From NCBI GenBank assembly GCA_934525065.1, contig CAKSYX010000034.1:1-20386 (forward strand): a stretch of 20,386 nt of DNA, given 5' to 3'. How positions within the stretch are numbered: the first letter of the stretch is position 1; the number at the start of each line of letters is the position of its first letter. The translations under genes were made by a program, and so were the position numbers. Source of the stretch: an uncultured Eubacteriales bacterium. Its GTDB lineage: Bacteria; Bacillota; Clostridia; Oscillospirales; Acutalibacteraceae. The notes under the pieces are model-generated. The model was not told the DNA's origin, made no database searches, and worked only from the letters and a program-made list of their open reading frames with translations. Shown here one piece after another: positions 6,473 to 14,388 of the stretch.

Positions 6473-7855
6473 ATGAAAAACACTGAAAAATCAATGGAAA
6501 AGCTTGTTGCTCTTTGCAAGGGCAGAGGTTTTGTATACGCAGGCAGCGAAATTTACGGCGGCCTTGCAAACACATGGGACTACGGCCCCCTCGGCGTTGA
6601 GCTGAAGACCAACATCAAAAACGCATGGCGCAAAAAGTTTATTCAGGAGTCGCCGTATAACGTCGGCCTCGACAGCGCGATCCTCATGAATCCGCAGACA
6701 TGGGTTGCCTCCGGCCACCTCGGCGGCTTTTCAGACCCCCTCATGGACTGCCGCGAATGCAAAACAAGGCACAGGGCGGACAGCCTTATTGAAGACTTTG
6801 ACGGAACGAACGTTGCCGGCTGGACAAATGAGCAGATGATGGACTACATCAAGGAAAAGAGCATTCCCTGTCCCAATTGCGGAAAGCATAACTTTACCGA
6901 TATCCGTCAGTTCAACCTGATGTTCAAGACCTTCCAGGGCGTTACCGAGGACAGCAAGAATGAGCTGTATCTCCGCCCGGAGACCGCGCAGGGAATTTTT
7001 GTCAACTTTGCGAACATTCAGCGCACAACAAGAAGGAAGATTCCCTTTGGCGTTGCTCAGATCGGAAAATCCTTCAGAAACGAGATTACGCCGGGCAACT
7101 TCATTTTCCGCGTCCGCGAGTTTGAGCAGATGGAGCTTGAATTCTTCTGCAAGCCCGGAACAGACCTTGAGTGGTTCGATTACTGGCGCTCCTTCTGCCG
7201 CGACTGGCTCTATTCGCTCGGAATCAGCGAAGAAAACCTTCGCCTGCGCGACCATGACAAGGACGAGCTTTGCTTCTATTCAAAGGCGACAACCGACTTT
7301 GAGTTCCTCTTCCCGTTCGGCTGGGGTGAGCTTTGGGGCGTTGCGGACAGAACCGACTATGACCTCACTCAGCATATCAAGACCAGCGGAAAGAGCCTTG
7401 ATTATTTTGACCCGGCCACGGGCGAAAGATATGTTCCCTATGTCATTGAGCCGTCGCTCGGCGTTGAAAGGCTTTTCCTTGCCCTCCTTACCGAGGCTTA
7501 TGACGAGCAGGTCGTTGACGCGGAAAAGAACGACACCAGAGTTGTTATGCACTTCCACCCGGCGGTCGCTCCGTTCAAGGCCGCTGTTCTTCCGCTTTCA
7601 AAGAAGCTTTCGGAAAAAGCCGGCGAGGTTCTCTCAATGCTTCAGAAAAAGTTCTGCGTTGACTATGACGACGCAGGCTCAATCGGAAAAAGATATCGCC
7701 GCCAGGACGAGATCGGAACTCCGTTTTGCATCACCTATGACTTTGAGTCTCAAGAGGACGGCTGTGTAACCGTCCGCGACCGCGACACAATGGAGCAGGT
7801 CAGACTTCCGATAAGCGGACTTTGCGATTACATCGAAAAGAAAATCGAACTTTAA
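6473..7855 (+). CDS. glyS: Glycyl-tRNA synthetase, class II single-chain type
   Basis: A 460-residue enzyme that attaches glycine to tRNA-Gly in the cytoplasm; it acts as an alpha2 dimer rather than the alpha2beta2 form. Visible landmarks are RGFVYAGSEIYGGLANTWDYGPLG near the N-terminus, a Cys-rich insert (CRECKTRH and CPNCGKHN), QFNLMFKTFQG, LRPETAQGIFVNF, class II motif 2 (FRNEITPGNFIFRVREFEQME) and motif 3 (EPSLGVERLFLALL), then the anticodon-binding domain (HPAVAPFKAAVLPL). Length matches the family. I chose the ATG at 6473 because two upstream in-frame ATGs add sequence that matches no homologue: the one at 6461 has its GGAAAGG only 1 nt away, while the chosen one has it about 13 nt away. 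It stands alone behind its own promoter. Confidence 0.95.
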   Translation: MKNTEKSMEKLVALCKGRGFVYAGSEIYGGLANTWDYGPLGVELKTNIKNAWRKKFIQESPYNVGLDSAILMNPQTWVASGHLGGFSDPLMDCRECKTRHRADSLIEDFDGTNVAGWTNEQMMDYIKEKSIPCPNCGKHNFTDIRQFNLMFKTFQGVTEDSKNELYLRPETAQGIFVNFANIQRTTRRKIPFGVAQIGKSFRNEITPGNFIFRVREFEQMELEFFCKPGTDLEWFDYWRSFCRDWLYSLGISEENLRLRDHDKDELCFYSKATTDFEFLFPFGWGELWGVADRTDYDLTQHIKTSGKSLDYFDPATGERYVPYVIEPSLGVERLFLALLTEAYDEQVVDAEKNDTRVVMHFHPAVAPFKAAVLPLSKKLSEKAGEVLSMLQKKFCVDYDDAGSIGKRYRRQDEIGTPFCITYDFESQEDGCVTVRDRDTMEQVRLPISGLCDYIEKKIEL

Positions 7856-7865
7856 TGTTGACAAA

Positions 7866-7889
7866 ACCGTTTTGTCTGACGGTCTTTTT
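7866..7889 (+). terminator. Weak terminator after glyS
   Basis: ACCGT (7866-7870) pairs with ACGGT (7879-7883), followed by CTTTTTG. The stem is only 5 bp, so read-through into the following operon is possible. Confidence 0.45.
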
Positions 7890-7937
7890 GAAAAAACATA
7901 CGGCTGTTTTTAGTCGTCACGGAGGGAAAATTATATT

Positions 7938-8915
7938 ATGGCAATTTTAAGCAAAATCGTTTCATTCCTTATTTCCATTCTTTTTGCAGTAACCGGCATT
8001 ATTTCTCCGGTCCTGTCTCAACAAGTCAAGCCCAAGGACGAAAAGGCACTGCGCCTTTCCTTTGCAACCTTCTCCGACACACATCTGACAGATGACGGAG
8101 TTGCAAGGCAGACCATGCTCTCTCAAGGCTTTCGTGACCTTGACGGAAAGGTTGATGCCATTGCGGTTGTGGGCGACCTCACCGACCACGGCGAAAGAAA
8201 ACAGTTTGAAAACTTTTATAGTTGTGTAAAAGAGAACGTGAAAGACTCAACTTTCATTCCCGTTGTCGGCAACCATGACACATGGACGGAAAAAAAGCGA
8301 AACAAAAAGCCGACTGAAGAGTTTATCAGAGCTTATAACAAATACAGCGGCAAAAAGCTCAAAACGCCTTACTATACTCAAAAAGTCAACGGCTATACTT
8401 TCATCGTAATGTCTTCGGAAAAGGACGAGACTTATGCCGTTATTTCAAGCAAGCAGATAAAATGGCTTGACAAAGAACTGAAAAAAGCAACAAAGGGCGG
8501 CCGACCTGCGTTTGTGATGTGCCATTGGCCGATCAACGGAGTTTGCGGACAGGAAAAAATTGACCCGGACATGAAAATGGGTAAGCAAAGCAAGGCAGTT
8601 AAAAAGGTTCTTCAAAAATATGACAACGTATTTTTCTTCTGTGGTCATGTTCATGCAGGACTGAGGGGTGAGCTTTCAGAAAAGCTTTTCTCTCATCAGT
8701 CGATTGAAACCTATAAAGGTGTTCATTACATCAACCTGCCGTCATATATGTACATGAACACCGAGCCTTGGGAAAGCGGAAATGGAGGAAATCTTCTTTC
8801 CGGCTGCGGATATATTGCCGAGGTCTATAAAGATAAGGTTGTTCTTCGTGCAAGAAACTATGCTCTCGGCTTCTATATGCCGGAATATGAAAAAACAATA
8901 AAACTTGCTAAATAA
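7938..8915 (+). CDS. Exported calcineurin-like metallophosphoesterase, operon gene 1
   Basis: A 325-residue protein with an N-terminal export helix (SKIVSFLISILFAVTGIISPVL, about residues 5-27) and a complete metal-binding motif set: D47-T-H49, G79-D80-LTDHG, G111-N-H-D114, H196 (CHWPIN) and G236-H-V-H239-AG. This is the canonical calcineurin/MPP fold, and the active site would lie outside the membrane. GGAGGG lies 11 nt before the ATG. It is followed after 19 nt by a paralogue with the same motif order and shared GYTFI, WLD and CHWPIN segments, so the pair arose by duplication followed by strong divergence. A phosphomonoesterase or phosphodiesterase acting on an envelope or extracellular substrate is likely; the substrate is unknown. 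Confidence 0.9.
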   Translation: MAILSKIVSFLISILFAVTGIISPVLSQQVKPKDEKALRLSFATFSDTHLTDDGVARQTMLSQGFRDLDGKVDAIAVVGDLTDHGERKQFENFYSCVKENVKDSTFIPVVGNHDTWTEKKRNKKPTEEFIRAYNKYSGKKLKTPYYTQKVNGYTFIVMSSEKDETYAVISSKQIKWLDKELKKATKGGRPAFVMCHWPINGVCGQEKIDPDMKMGKQSKAVKKVLQKYDNVFFFCGHVHAGLRGELSEKLFSHQSIETYKGVHYINLPSYMYMNTEPWESGNGGNLLSGCGYIAEVYKDKVVLRARNYALGFYMPEYEKTIKLAK

Positions 8916-8934
8916 CAGGCAGGAGTGAGACAAA

Positions 8935-9939
8935 ATGAAGTATATTAAAACTGCTTTTAATGCAGTGCTTGCCGTTCTGGCGGCAGTAACAATGGCTATT
9001 AACGGCTATGGTGATGCGGCTAACAATCGGCCGTTCAAAGCAAAAAGCGATGATATAGTTTTCAACGCCACCTTGTTCTCAGACGTACATATTGATTATC
9101 GTGAGCTGTTTTTGCAGACTGCTCTGCGTCTTGGAACGACCGGCCTTTCAAAGTCGCAGACACCCATTGACGCGATTGTTATTTCCGGCGACCTTACCAA
9201 CTACGGAGACAAAAAATCCATGGATGCAATGTTCTCCACCGTTATCGGCACAAAGCCGCAGGGAACCGAAGCCTTTATTACCACCGGCAACCATGATATA
9301 GGTCATTCCTCCGACTCAAACCTCACCGAGGACGAGGCAAGAGCAAACTATATTGAGCTTCACAACAAATACCTCGGAACAAACATCGACAGTATCTATT
9401 ACAGCAGAGTGATTAAGGGCTATACCTTTATTACTCTCAGCGATGAATCCGATGATTCATGGGACACTCCGGAAATTTCAGACGCACAGATTGCGTGGCT
9501 TGACGGTGAGCTTTCAAAAGCGACTGCCGCCGGGGACAAAAAGCCGGTTTTCGTTGTTTGCCATTGGCCGATAAACAACACCAACGGTCAGCAGATAGTT
9601 TGGGAGCATGGCGCAATGAACGACAGCAGCGATAAGGTTCGGGCGGTTCTTGAAAAATATTCGGGCATGAACATTTTCTATATCAGCGGACACCTTCACG
9701 CCGGAGTCAACAGCGATGTTCTGCACAAATATTTTGATGTTCATAACGTTGAGGAGCAAAACGGAATTTTCTACGTCAATCTTCCTGCTTTCGGCTCGCT
9801 CAACCGCTACGGAGTACCGTGGCCGGGTACGGGAATGCAGATGGAGGTTTATCAAAACGAGGTTCTGTTCAGACCGAGAAATTATCTTTCGGGCAAGTGG
9901 TACGCAAATCACGAATATACAATTGAGCTTTATAAATGA
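8935..9939 (+). CDS. Exported calcineurin-like metallophosphoesterase, operon gene 2
   Basis: A 334-residue paralogue of the preceding gene. It has an N-terminal hydrophobic export segment (about residues 5-23) and all expected ligands: D50-V-H52, G85-D86-LTNYG, G118-N-H-D121, H210 (CHWPIN) and G252-H-L-H255-AG. Both proteins share the C-terminal 'NLP...EVY...V.FRPRNY' strand region. The ATG has GGCAGGAG upstream and the gap to each neighbour is under 20 nt, so the three genes form one operon. Keeping two divergent copies side by side suggests different substrate preferences or a heteromeric partnership, but neither can be shown from sequence. Confidence 0.9.
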   Translation: MKYIKTAFNAVLAVLAAVTMAINGYGDAANNRPFKAKSDDIVFNATLFSDVHIDYRELFLQTALRLGTTGLSKSQTPIDAIVISGDLTNYGDKKSMDAMFSTVIGTKPQGTEAFITTGNHDIGHSSDSNLTEDEARANYIELHNKYLGTNIDSIYYSRVIKGYTFITLSDESDDSWDTPEISDAQIAWLDGELSKATAAGDKKPVFVVCHWPINNTNGQQIVWEHGAMNDSSDKVRAVLEKYSGMNIFYISGHLHAGVNSDVLHKYFDVHNVEEQNGIFYVNLPAFGSLNRYGVPWPGTGMQMEVYQNEVLFRPRNYLSGKWYANHEYTIELYK

Positions 9940-9956
9940 TTGTTTGAGGGGACAAT

Positions 9957-11279
9957 ATGAAAAATAAGGAGACAAAAAACGTCAAAAAGCACCTCGGAAG
10001 AAAAATTTCGCTTTCGGTTTTGCTGCTTCTGATTGTCGCTGTGGCGGTGCTTTGGAATACCGTTGTTCCGAAGCTTGATGGCGACGGACTGCGATATATA
10101 GCCACCAATGCGGTTAAATCGTTTTTCATCAGTCAGACCAATGACGAGGTAAAGACAGTAAAGGAAAAAACCGGCGGCTTTATCAAAGGAGTTTGCCACC
10201 CGAATGAGAACGTTGAGCAGATTAAAAATGCCAACATCGAATGGGTACGCTTTGACTGCACAAGCCTGCCGTTTGACAAGGACGGAAACCTCACCGATGG
10301 ATACAAAAAGTACAAACTCAAGGCTAAGACCTATGCCGATAACGGCTTCAAGGTTATGTGCATAACACCGTATCCAAAAAAGTATATAGAAGCCGGACTT
10401 GATCCCCGTGATGAAAAAAACAAGGCGGAAATTCAGCGCATTGCAAAATTTTATGCCGAAGATCTTCAAGGCATCGTTTCCGCCTTTCAAATTACAAACG
10501 AGATGGGTATTGAGCATTTCACCTTGCCGCTTACTGTTAAAGAGGCCGCCGATTTTATCGGTATGCAGGCGCAGGCAATGGCATCGGTAAAGAACGATAT
10601 CATTGTCGGCTACAACTGCGGCGGAACAGCGCTCTATAACCTTTGTACCTATATGAAACCTTATCTTGGGTATTGCGACTATGTGGGCATGGACGTTTAT
10701 CTCGGCTGCTTTGAAAATGTTTTCAAAAAGCTCTGGGTTCAAGACCTTATTCTGAGAGCGCTATGGGCTTACACAAGAAAGCCTATACTTCTCTGCGAGT
10801 TCGGCTACATGGGCTACGGCGACATAAAGACCGAGGCGCAAAAGAACGAGATTCTCAAGAGCTACGGCTTTGAAAACGAGGAGGCGGCGCGAAAAGATAT
10901 TATGACGTTAATTGACCGTCTGCCGAAGCAGTTCAAAGAGCATCTGCTTTCACTTGAATATAAAAACGAAGAAGAACTTGCCGATAAGCTGTTTGATACC
11001 GAGCTTGCGAACCACCTCTATAAGGAAATAAAGGGCGGCTTTGAGCTTTCGGATTATCGCCACACCCCGGAGGATCAGGGGAGATTCTATGAGGATATCT
11101 TCAAGCGCATCTATAACCTTGAATTTCTTTGCGGCTCGTTCGTTTACTGTTACAGCGACAGTGATGCCTGTTACATCTGCGGACAGGAGGACTGCCCGGT
11201 TGAAACCGGCTGGGGACTCGTTGACCTGCACGGAAAAGAAAAGCCGGCATATTATGCCGTTCAAAAAGCGTATGAATAA
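9957..11279 (+). CDS. Membrane-anchored glycosidase-like TIM-barrel protein
   Basis: A 440-residue protein with one N-terminal TM anchor (about 17-34) and an outward-facing domain. The layout resembles clan GH-A glycoside hydrolases: FQITNEMGIEHF holds the Asn181-Glu182 pair usual for the acid/base at the end of strand 4. KPILLCEFGYMGYGD places Glu281 as nucleophile at the end of strand 7. WVRFDCTSLPF and GFKVMCITPYP fit early barrel strands, and GWGLVDLHGKEKPAYYAVQKAYE is a typical C-terminal end. I cannot name the GH family; GH5, GH39 or an unclassified relative are possible. A cluster of Cys/His (CYSDSDACYICGQEDC) near residue 400 could bind metal or form disulfides. It starts 17 nt after the second phosphoesterase, so a joint role in breaking down or maturing a phosphorylated glycan is a fair inference. 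Confidence 0.8.
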   Translation: MKNKETKNVKKHLGRKISLSVLLLLIVAVAVLWNTVVPKLDGDGLRYIATNAVKSFFISQTNDEVKTVKEKTGGFIKGVCHPNENVEQIKNANIEWVRFDCTSLPFDKDGNLTDGYKKYKLKAKTYADNGFKVMCITPYPKKYIEAGLDPRDEKNKAEIQRIAKFYAEDLQGIVSAFQITNEMGIEHFTLPLTVKEAADFIGMQAQAMASVKNDIIVGYNCGGTALYNLCTYMKPYLGYCDYVGMDVYLGCFENVFKKLWVQDLILRALWAYTRKPILLCEFGYMGYGDIKTEAQKNEILKSYGFENEEAARKDIMTLIDRLPKQFKEHLLSLEYKNEEELADKLFDTELANHLYKEIKGGFELSDYRHTPEDQGRFYEDIFKRIYNLEFLCGSFVYCYSDSDACYICGQEDCPVETGWGLVDLHGKEKPAYYAVQKAYE

Positions 11280-11299
11280 ATAAGCGCAAGAAAAAACAT

Positions 11300-11351
11300 A
11301 AAAGACTATATTTCAACAGGATATACTAAGTCCTAATGAAATATAGTCTTT
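11300..11351. terminator. Long bidirectional terminator hairpin
   Basis: AAAGACTATATTTCA (11301-11315) pairs perfectly with TGAAATATAGTCTTT (11337-11351) over 15 bp, with an inner AGGA/TCCT pairing in the 21-nt loop. T-rich sequence follows on both strands (TTTTATGTTTTTT on the minus strand). It lies between the convergent glycosidase-like gene and glyA and can end both transcripts. Confidence 0.8.
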
Positions 11352-11453
11352 GTTTTATTACATAAGCTGAGGAGAGTCGAACTCAATGCGGTTTTTAAAG
11401 GCAATTTTCCGCCGATATTGCGTTAAAACGCCTCGCAATGCTTAACAAAAATG

Positions 11454-12704
11454 TTATTCATACAGCGGATACTTTTTGCAAATTGCCGCAACGCGGGTTG
11501 CAATTTCTTCGCGGCTGTTTTCAAAATCCGTTGCCGCAAGGAAAATCAGGTGAGCAATCTCTCTCATGTCGCTTTCAACAAGACCTCTCGTTGTCACTGC
11601 GGCCGTTCCGAGGCGGACGCCGCTTGTGACCGAAGGCTTTTGCGGGTCGTTGGGAATTGAGTTCTTGTTTGTTGTGATTCCAACGCTGTCAAGCCGCTCT
11701 TCAAGCTCCCTGCCCGTGACGCCGAGCGAACGCAGGTCGAGCAGGCAGAGGTGGTTGTCCGTTCCGCCGGAAACGAGGTCAACGCCTTCTTGGGTGAGGG
11801 CCGAAGCAAGGGCGGCGCAGTTTTTGACGAGCTGCCTTTGATATTCCTTGAATTCATCGGTGAGTGCTTCGCCGAAGCAGACTGCCTTTGCGGCGATTAT
11901 ATGCATGAGCGGTCCGCCCTGATTGCCGGGGAAGATTGCCTTGTTGAGCGCCGCGCCGTGCTGCGCCTTTGCAAGGATAAGTCCGCCGCGCGGGCCGCGA
12001 AGGGTCTTATGGGTGGTCGTTGTTACAACGTCCGCAAAGGGAACGGGAGAAACGTGCAGCCCGGCGGCAACAAGACCTGCAATGTGCGCCATGTCAACAA
12101 AATATATTGCGCCGACCTTTTTTGCAATCTCTCCGATTCGCTCAAAGTCAATTTCACGCGGATAGGCGGAAGCGCCGGCAACGATCATCTTCGGCTGCTT
12201 TTCAAGTGCGATTTTTTCAATTTCATCGTAATCAAGCAGTCCGTTTTCGTTAACGCCGTAGGAGACGAAGTTATAAAGCTTTCCGCTTGCGTTGACCGGC
12301 GAGCCGTGTGAAAGGTGGCCGCCGGCGGAAAGGTTCATGCCGAGCACGGTGTCGCCGGGGGTTAAAAAGGCGGCGTAGACCGCAAGGTTTGCCTGTGAGC
12401 CCGAGTGGGGCTGAACGTTGGCGTATTCCGCCGAGAAAAGCTTTTTTGCGCGGTCGATTGCGAGCGTTTCAACCATGTCAACATATTCGCAGCCGCCGTA
12501 GTATCTTTTTCCGGGGTAGCCTTCGGCGTATTTGTTGGTGAGTACACTGCCCATGGCCGCCATGACGGCAGGGGAAACAATGTTTTCGGAAGCGATAAGC
12601 TCAAGCTTTTCGCGCTGCCTTTTGAGTTCAAGAGCCATTGCTTCGGCAACGGCAGGGTCGGTGTTTTTAATCAGGCCGATGCTGTCTGGTAGATTGCTGT
12701 ACAT
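11454..12704 (-). CDS. glyA: Serine hydroxymethyltransferase
   Basis: A 416-residue PLP enzyme that converts serine plus tetrahydrofolate to glycine plus 5,10-methylene-THF in the cytoplasm. Seen here: LIASENIVSPAV near the N-terminus, NKYAEGYPGKRYYGGCEYVD, QPHSGSQANLAVY, VDMAHIAGLVAAG (D204 and H207 contact PLP) and VVTTTTHKTLRGPRGG with the Schiff-base lysine K233. Length is normal. The start is the ATG with CGGAGG 6-7 nt upstream; an earlier in-frame ATG adds only eight residues and has no ribosome site. It lies downstream of serS on the same strand. The pair draws on serine from two sides: loading onto tRNA and conversion to glycine and one-carbon units. glyS also lies in the window. Confidence 0.97.
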   Translation of the reverse strand: MYSNLPDSIGLIKNTDPAVAEAMALELKRQREKLELIASENIVSPAVMAAMGSVLTNKYAEGYPGKRYYGGCEYVDMVETLAIDRAKKLFSAEYANVQPHSGSQANLAVYAAFLTPGDTVLGMNLSAGGHLSHGSPVNASGKLYNFVSYGVNENGLLDYDEIEKIALEKQPKMIVAGASAYPREIDFERIGEIAKKVGAIYFVDMAHIAGLVAAGLHVSPVPFADVVTTTTHKTLRGPRGGLILAKAQHGAALNKAIFPGNQGGPLMHIIAAKAVCFGEALTDEFKEYQRQLVKNCAALASALTQEGVDLVSGGTDNHLCLLDLRSLGVTGRELEERLDSVGITTNKNSIPNDPQKPSVTSGVRLGTAAVTTRGLVESDMREIAHLIFLAATDFENSREEIATRVAAICKKYPLYE

Positions 12705-12735
12705 TTTATACCTCCGGAAAAATATCATAATATCC

Positions 12736-12766
12736 GGCCGTCCGCTTCAAAGCGAAGAGGACGGCC
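12736..12766. other. Stable hairpin between serS and glyA
   Basis: GGCCGTCC(G)CTTC (12736-12748) pairs with GAAG(A)GGACGGCC (12754-12766), 12 of 13 pairs. On the minus (coding) strand it is followed by GGATATTATG with no U-run, so it is a poor terminator for serS. The T-rich side faces the plus strand. It could be a processing or stabilising stem in a serS-glyA transcript. Confidence 0.55.
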
Positions 12767-12776
12767 TTTATGTGTT

Positions 12777-14045
12777 TTATTTGATTATGTCTGTGCCCAT
12801 ATAGGGACGAAGCACTTCCGGAACGGTGACGGAGCCGTCTGCATTCTGGAAGTTTTCAAGAATCGCGGCAACGGTTCTGCCGATTGCAACGCCTGAGCCG
12901 TTGAGGGTGTGAACAAGCCTTGCTTTGCTCTTTGAATCCTCCTTGAAGCGGATTGAAGCGCGGCGTGCCTGGAAGTCCTCAAAGTTTGAGCAGGAGGAAA
13001 TTTCAACATATCTTCCGTATGACGGCATCCATACCTCAAGGTCATAGGTCTTTGCGGAGGAGAAGCCGATGTCGCCGCTTGAAAGAGCCATAACTCTATA
13101 CGGCAGGCCGAGAAGCTGAAGAACTCTTTCCGCGTCGTTGGTGAGCTTTTCAAGCTCCTCATAGCTGTCCTCGGGTCTGACGAACTTCACAAGCTCAACC
13201 TTGTTGAACTGGTGCTGGCGGATGAGACCCCTTGTGTCTCTGCCGGCTGAACCGGCTTCTGCTCTGAAGCAGGCAGAGTATGCGCAATACTTAATGGGAA
13301 GCTTTGTTCCGTCAAGAATCTCATCGCGGTGCATATTCGTGACGGGTACCTCGGCGGTGGGAATGAGGAAGTAGTCATTGGTGAGCCTGAAGGCGTCCTC
13401 TTCAAACTTCGGGAGCTGGCCTGTTCCTGTCATTGAAGCGCGGTTGACCATGAACGGCGGAAAGACCTCCGTATAGCCGTTCGCGGTATGAGTATTGAGG
13501 AAGAAGTTGATAATTGACCTTTCAAGCCTTGCGCCGAGACCCTTGTAAAAATGGAAGCGTGCGCCGGTAACCTTTGCGGCGGTCTCCGGGTCAAGGATGT
13601 CAAGCCTTGCGCCGATGTCCCAATGCGCCTGAGGCTCAAAGTCAAACTTCGTGGGTTCGCCCCAGCGGCGGACCTCAACGTTTTCGCTGTCGTCCTTGCC
13701 TATGGGAGTAAGCTCGCTCGGAATGTTCGGGAACTCATACATGATGCTCTTCTGCTTTGCTTCAAGAGCGGTGAGCTCATCGTCGTCCTCTTTGATTGCG
13801 GCCTTGACGGCGTTCATTTCGGCCATAAGCTCGCTCGTGTCCCTGCCTTCCTTTTTGAGAGCGGGGATCATTTTTCCGGCGGCATTCTGGCGGGCTTTGA
13901 GCTGGTCCCTTTTGGCAGAAAGCTCACGGCGGCGCGCGTCAATTTCAAGAATTTCGTCAACAAGGGCGTCCATGTCCTTGTTTCTGGTTTTCATGGCCTT
14001 TTTAACAAGATCGGGATTTTCCCTGATAAGCTTAATATCAAGCAT
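12777..14045 (-). CDS. serS: Seryl-tRNA synthetase
   Basis: A 422-residue class II synthetase that charges tRNA-Ser in the cytoplasm. Residues 1-110 form the long antiparallel coiled-coil arm that grips the tRNA variable arm (MLDIKLIRENPDLVKKAM, then heptad-rich KRDQLKARQNAAGKMIPALKKEG). The catalytic domain shows LIPTAEVPVTNMHRDEIL, motif 2 YCAYSACFRAEAGSAGRDTRGLIRQHQF, the DIGFSSAKTYDLEVWMPS strand, ISSCSNFEDFQARR and motif 3 LNGSGVAIGRTVAAILEN. Length matches the family. AAAGGAG precedes the ATG. Its promoter region carries a small direct and inverted repeat. glyA follows 72 bp downstream in the same direction, probably on the same transcript. Confidence 0.97.
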   Translation of the reverse strand: MLDIKLIRENPDLVKKAMKTRNKDMDALVDEILEIDARRRELSAKRDQLKARQNAAGKMIPALKKEGRDTSELMAEMNAVKAAIKEDDDELTALEAKQKSIMYEFPNIPSELTPIGKDDSENVEVRRWGEPTKFDFEPQAHWDIGARLDILDPETAAKVTGARFHFYKGLGARLERSIINFFLNTHTANGYTEVFPPFMVNRASMTGTGQLPKFEEDAFRLTNDYFLIPTAEVPVTNMHRDEILDGTKLPIKYCAYSACFRAEAGSAGRDTRGLIRQHQFNKVELVKFVRPEDSYEELEKLTNDAERVLQLLGLPYRVMALSSGDIGFSSAKTYDLEVWMPSYGRYVEISSCSNFEDFQARRASIRFKEDSKSKARLVHTLNGSGVAIGRTVAAILENFQNADGSVTVPEVLRPYMGTDIIK

Positions 14046-14062
14046 GGTTGATTCTCCTTTGC

Positions 14063-14110
14063 TTTTTCGGATATATCACACAGTATATCACACCGAAAAG
14101 GATTTTTAAA
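14063..14110 (-). promoter_or_regulatory. Promoter region of serS with nested repeats
   Basis: On the minus strand TTTAAA (14110-14105), a 17-bp spacer and TATACT (14087-14082). TATATCACAC occurs twice at 14072-14081 and 14084-14093, and TTTTCGG / CCGAAAA form an inverted repeat at 14064-14070 and 14093-14099. The -10 box thus sits in a direct repeat inside an inverted repeat. Confidence 0.5.
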
Positions 14111-14167
14111 GGGCAAACGCAAAAAAACAAAATGAAAAATCCAACAGCCAAAATTCAGATGATAGAA

Positions 14168-14195
14168 GTTAGATGTTAGATGTTAGATTTTAGAT
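14168..14195. repeat. Heptanucleotide tract (GTTAGAT)4
   Basis: GTTAGAT three times in tandem followed by TTTAGAT. A tract of the opposite orientation lies at 14321-14353, so the two flank a mosaic repeat unit. The 7-bp period is not a multiple of three, and the tract lies outside any gene. Confidence 0.85.
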
Positions 14196-14198
14196 GTG

Positions 14199-14247
14199 TT
14201 TATTTTTGCGTGGTGCAACATTTCCGCTTGCACCGCATAAAAATAAA
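14199..14247. repeat. Inverted repeat with TTTATTTTT ends
   Basis: TTTATTTTTGCGTGGTGCAA (14199-14218) and TTGCACCGCATAAAAATAAA (14228-14247) are near-complementary around a 9-nt loop. The TTTATTTTTATGC box recurs at least five more times between 14300 and 15250 and near 20260. Confidence 0.75.
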
Positions 14248-14249
14248 CC

Positions 14250-14290
14250 TCGGCATTGTACGGGCGGATTGTGTTCCGCCCATGAACCCC
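14250..14290. repeat. Mosaic repeat unit with hairpin A, copy 1
   Basis: Scaffold CTCGGCATTGTA followed by hairpin A: GGGCGGA (14262-14268), loop TTGTGT, TCCGCCC (14275-14281), then ATGAAC. The same scaffold carries a different hairpin (B) elsewhere in the window. Confidence 0.75.
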
Positions 14291-14320
14291 ACCGCTTGCA
14301 CTGCATAAAAACAAACCCGT

Positions 14321-14353
14321 CTAACATCCAACATCCAACATCTAAAATCCAAC
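14321..14353. repeat. Heptanucleotide tract, inverted orientation
   Basis: CTAACAT, CCAACAT, CCAACAT, CTAAAAT, CCAAC: degenerate heptads complementary in sense to the tract at 14168-14195. It abuts the -35 box of the small-peptide gene. Confidence 0.75.
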
Positions 14354-14382
14354 TTGACAATTTTCGACAAATACGCTAAAAT
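14354..14382 (+). promoter_or_regulatory. Promoter of the small hydrophobic peptide gene
   Basis: TTGACA (14354-14359), a 17-bp spacer and TAAAAT (14377-14382). Transcription should start near 14389, at GGTGCCG. Confidence 0.75.
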
Positions 14383-14388
14383 GCTGAC

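Noticed and set aside
6960..7769. 269-residue open frame in another frame of glyS
   Set aside because: Ser/Arg-rich sequence typical of a shifted reading of a real gene. glyS itself is complete and conserved across this stretch.
7858..7863. TTGACA right after glyS as a promoter for the phosphoesterase operon
   Set aside because: No -10-like hexamer lies 16-18 bp downstream, and the sequence overlaps the glyS terminator hairpin. The operon's promoter remains unclear.
9930..10742. 270-residue open frame on the minus strand
   Set aside because: It is a shadow of the glycosidase-like gene on the opposite strand: no ribosome site, no recognisable domain, and it runs against the operon.
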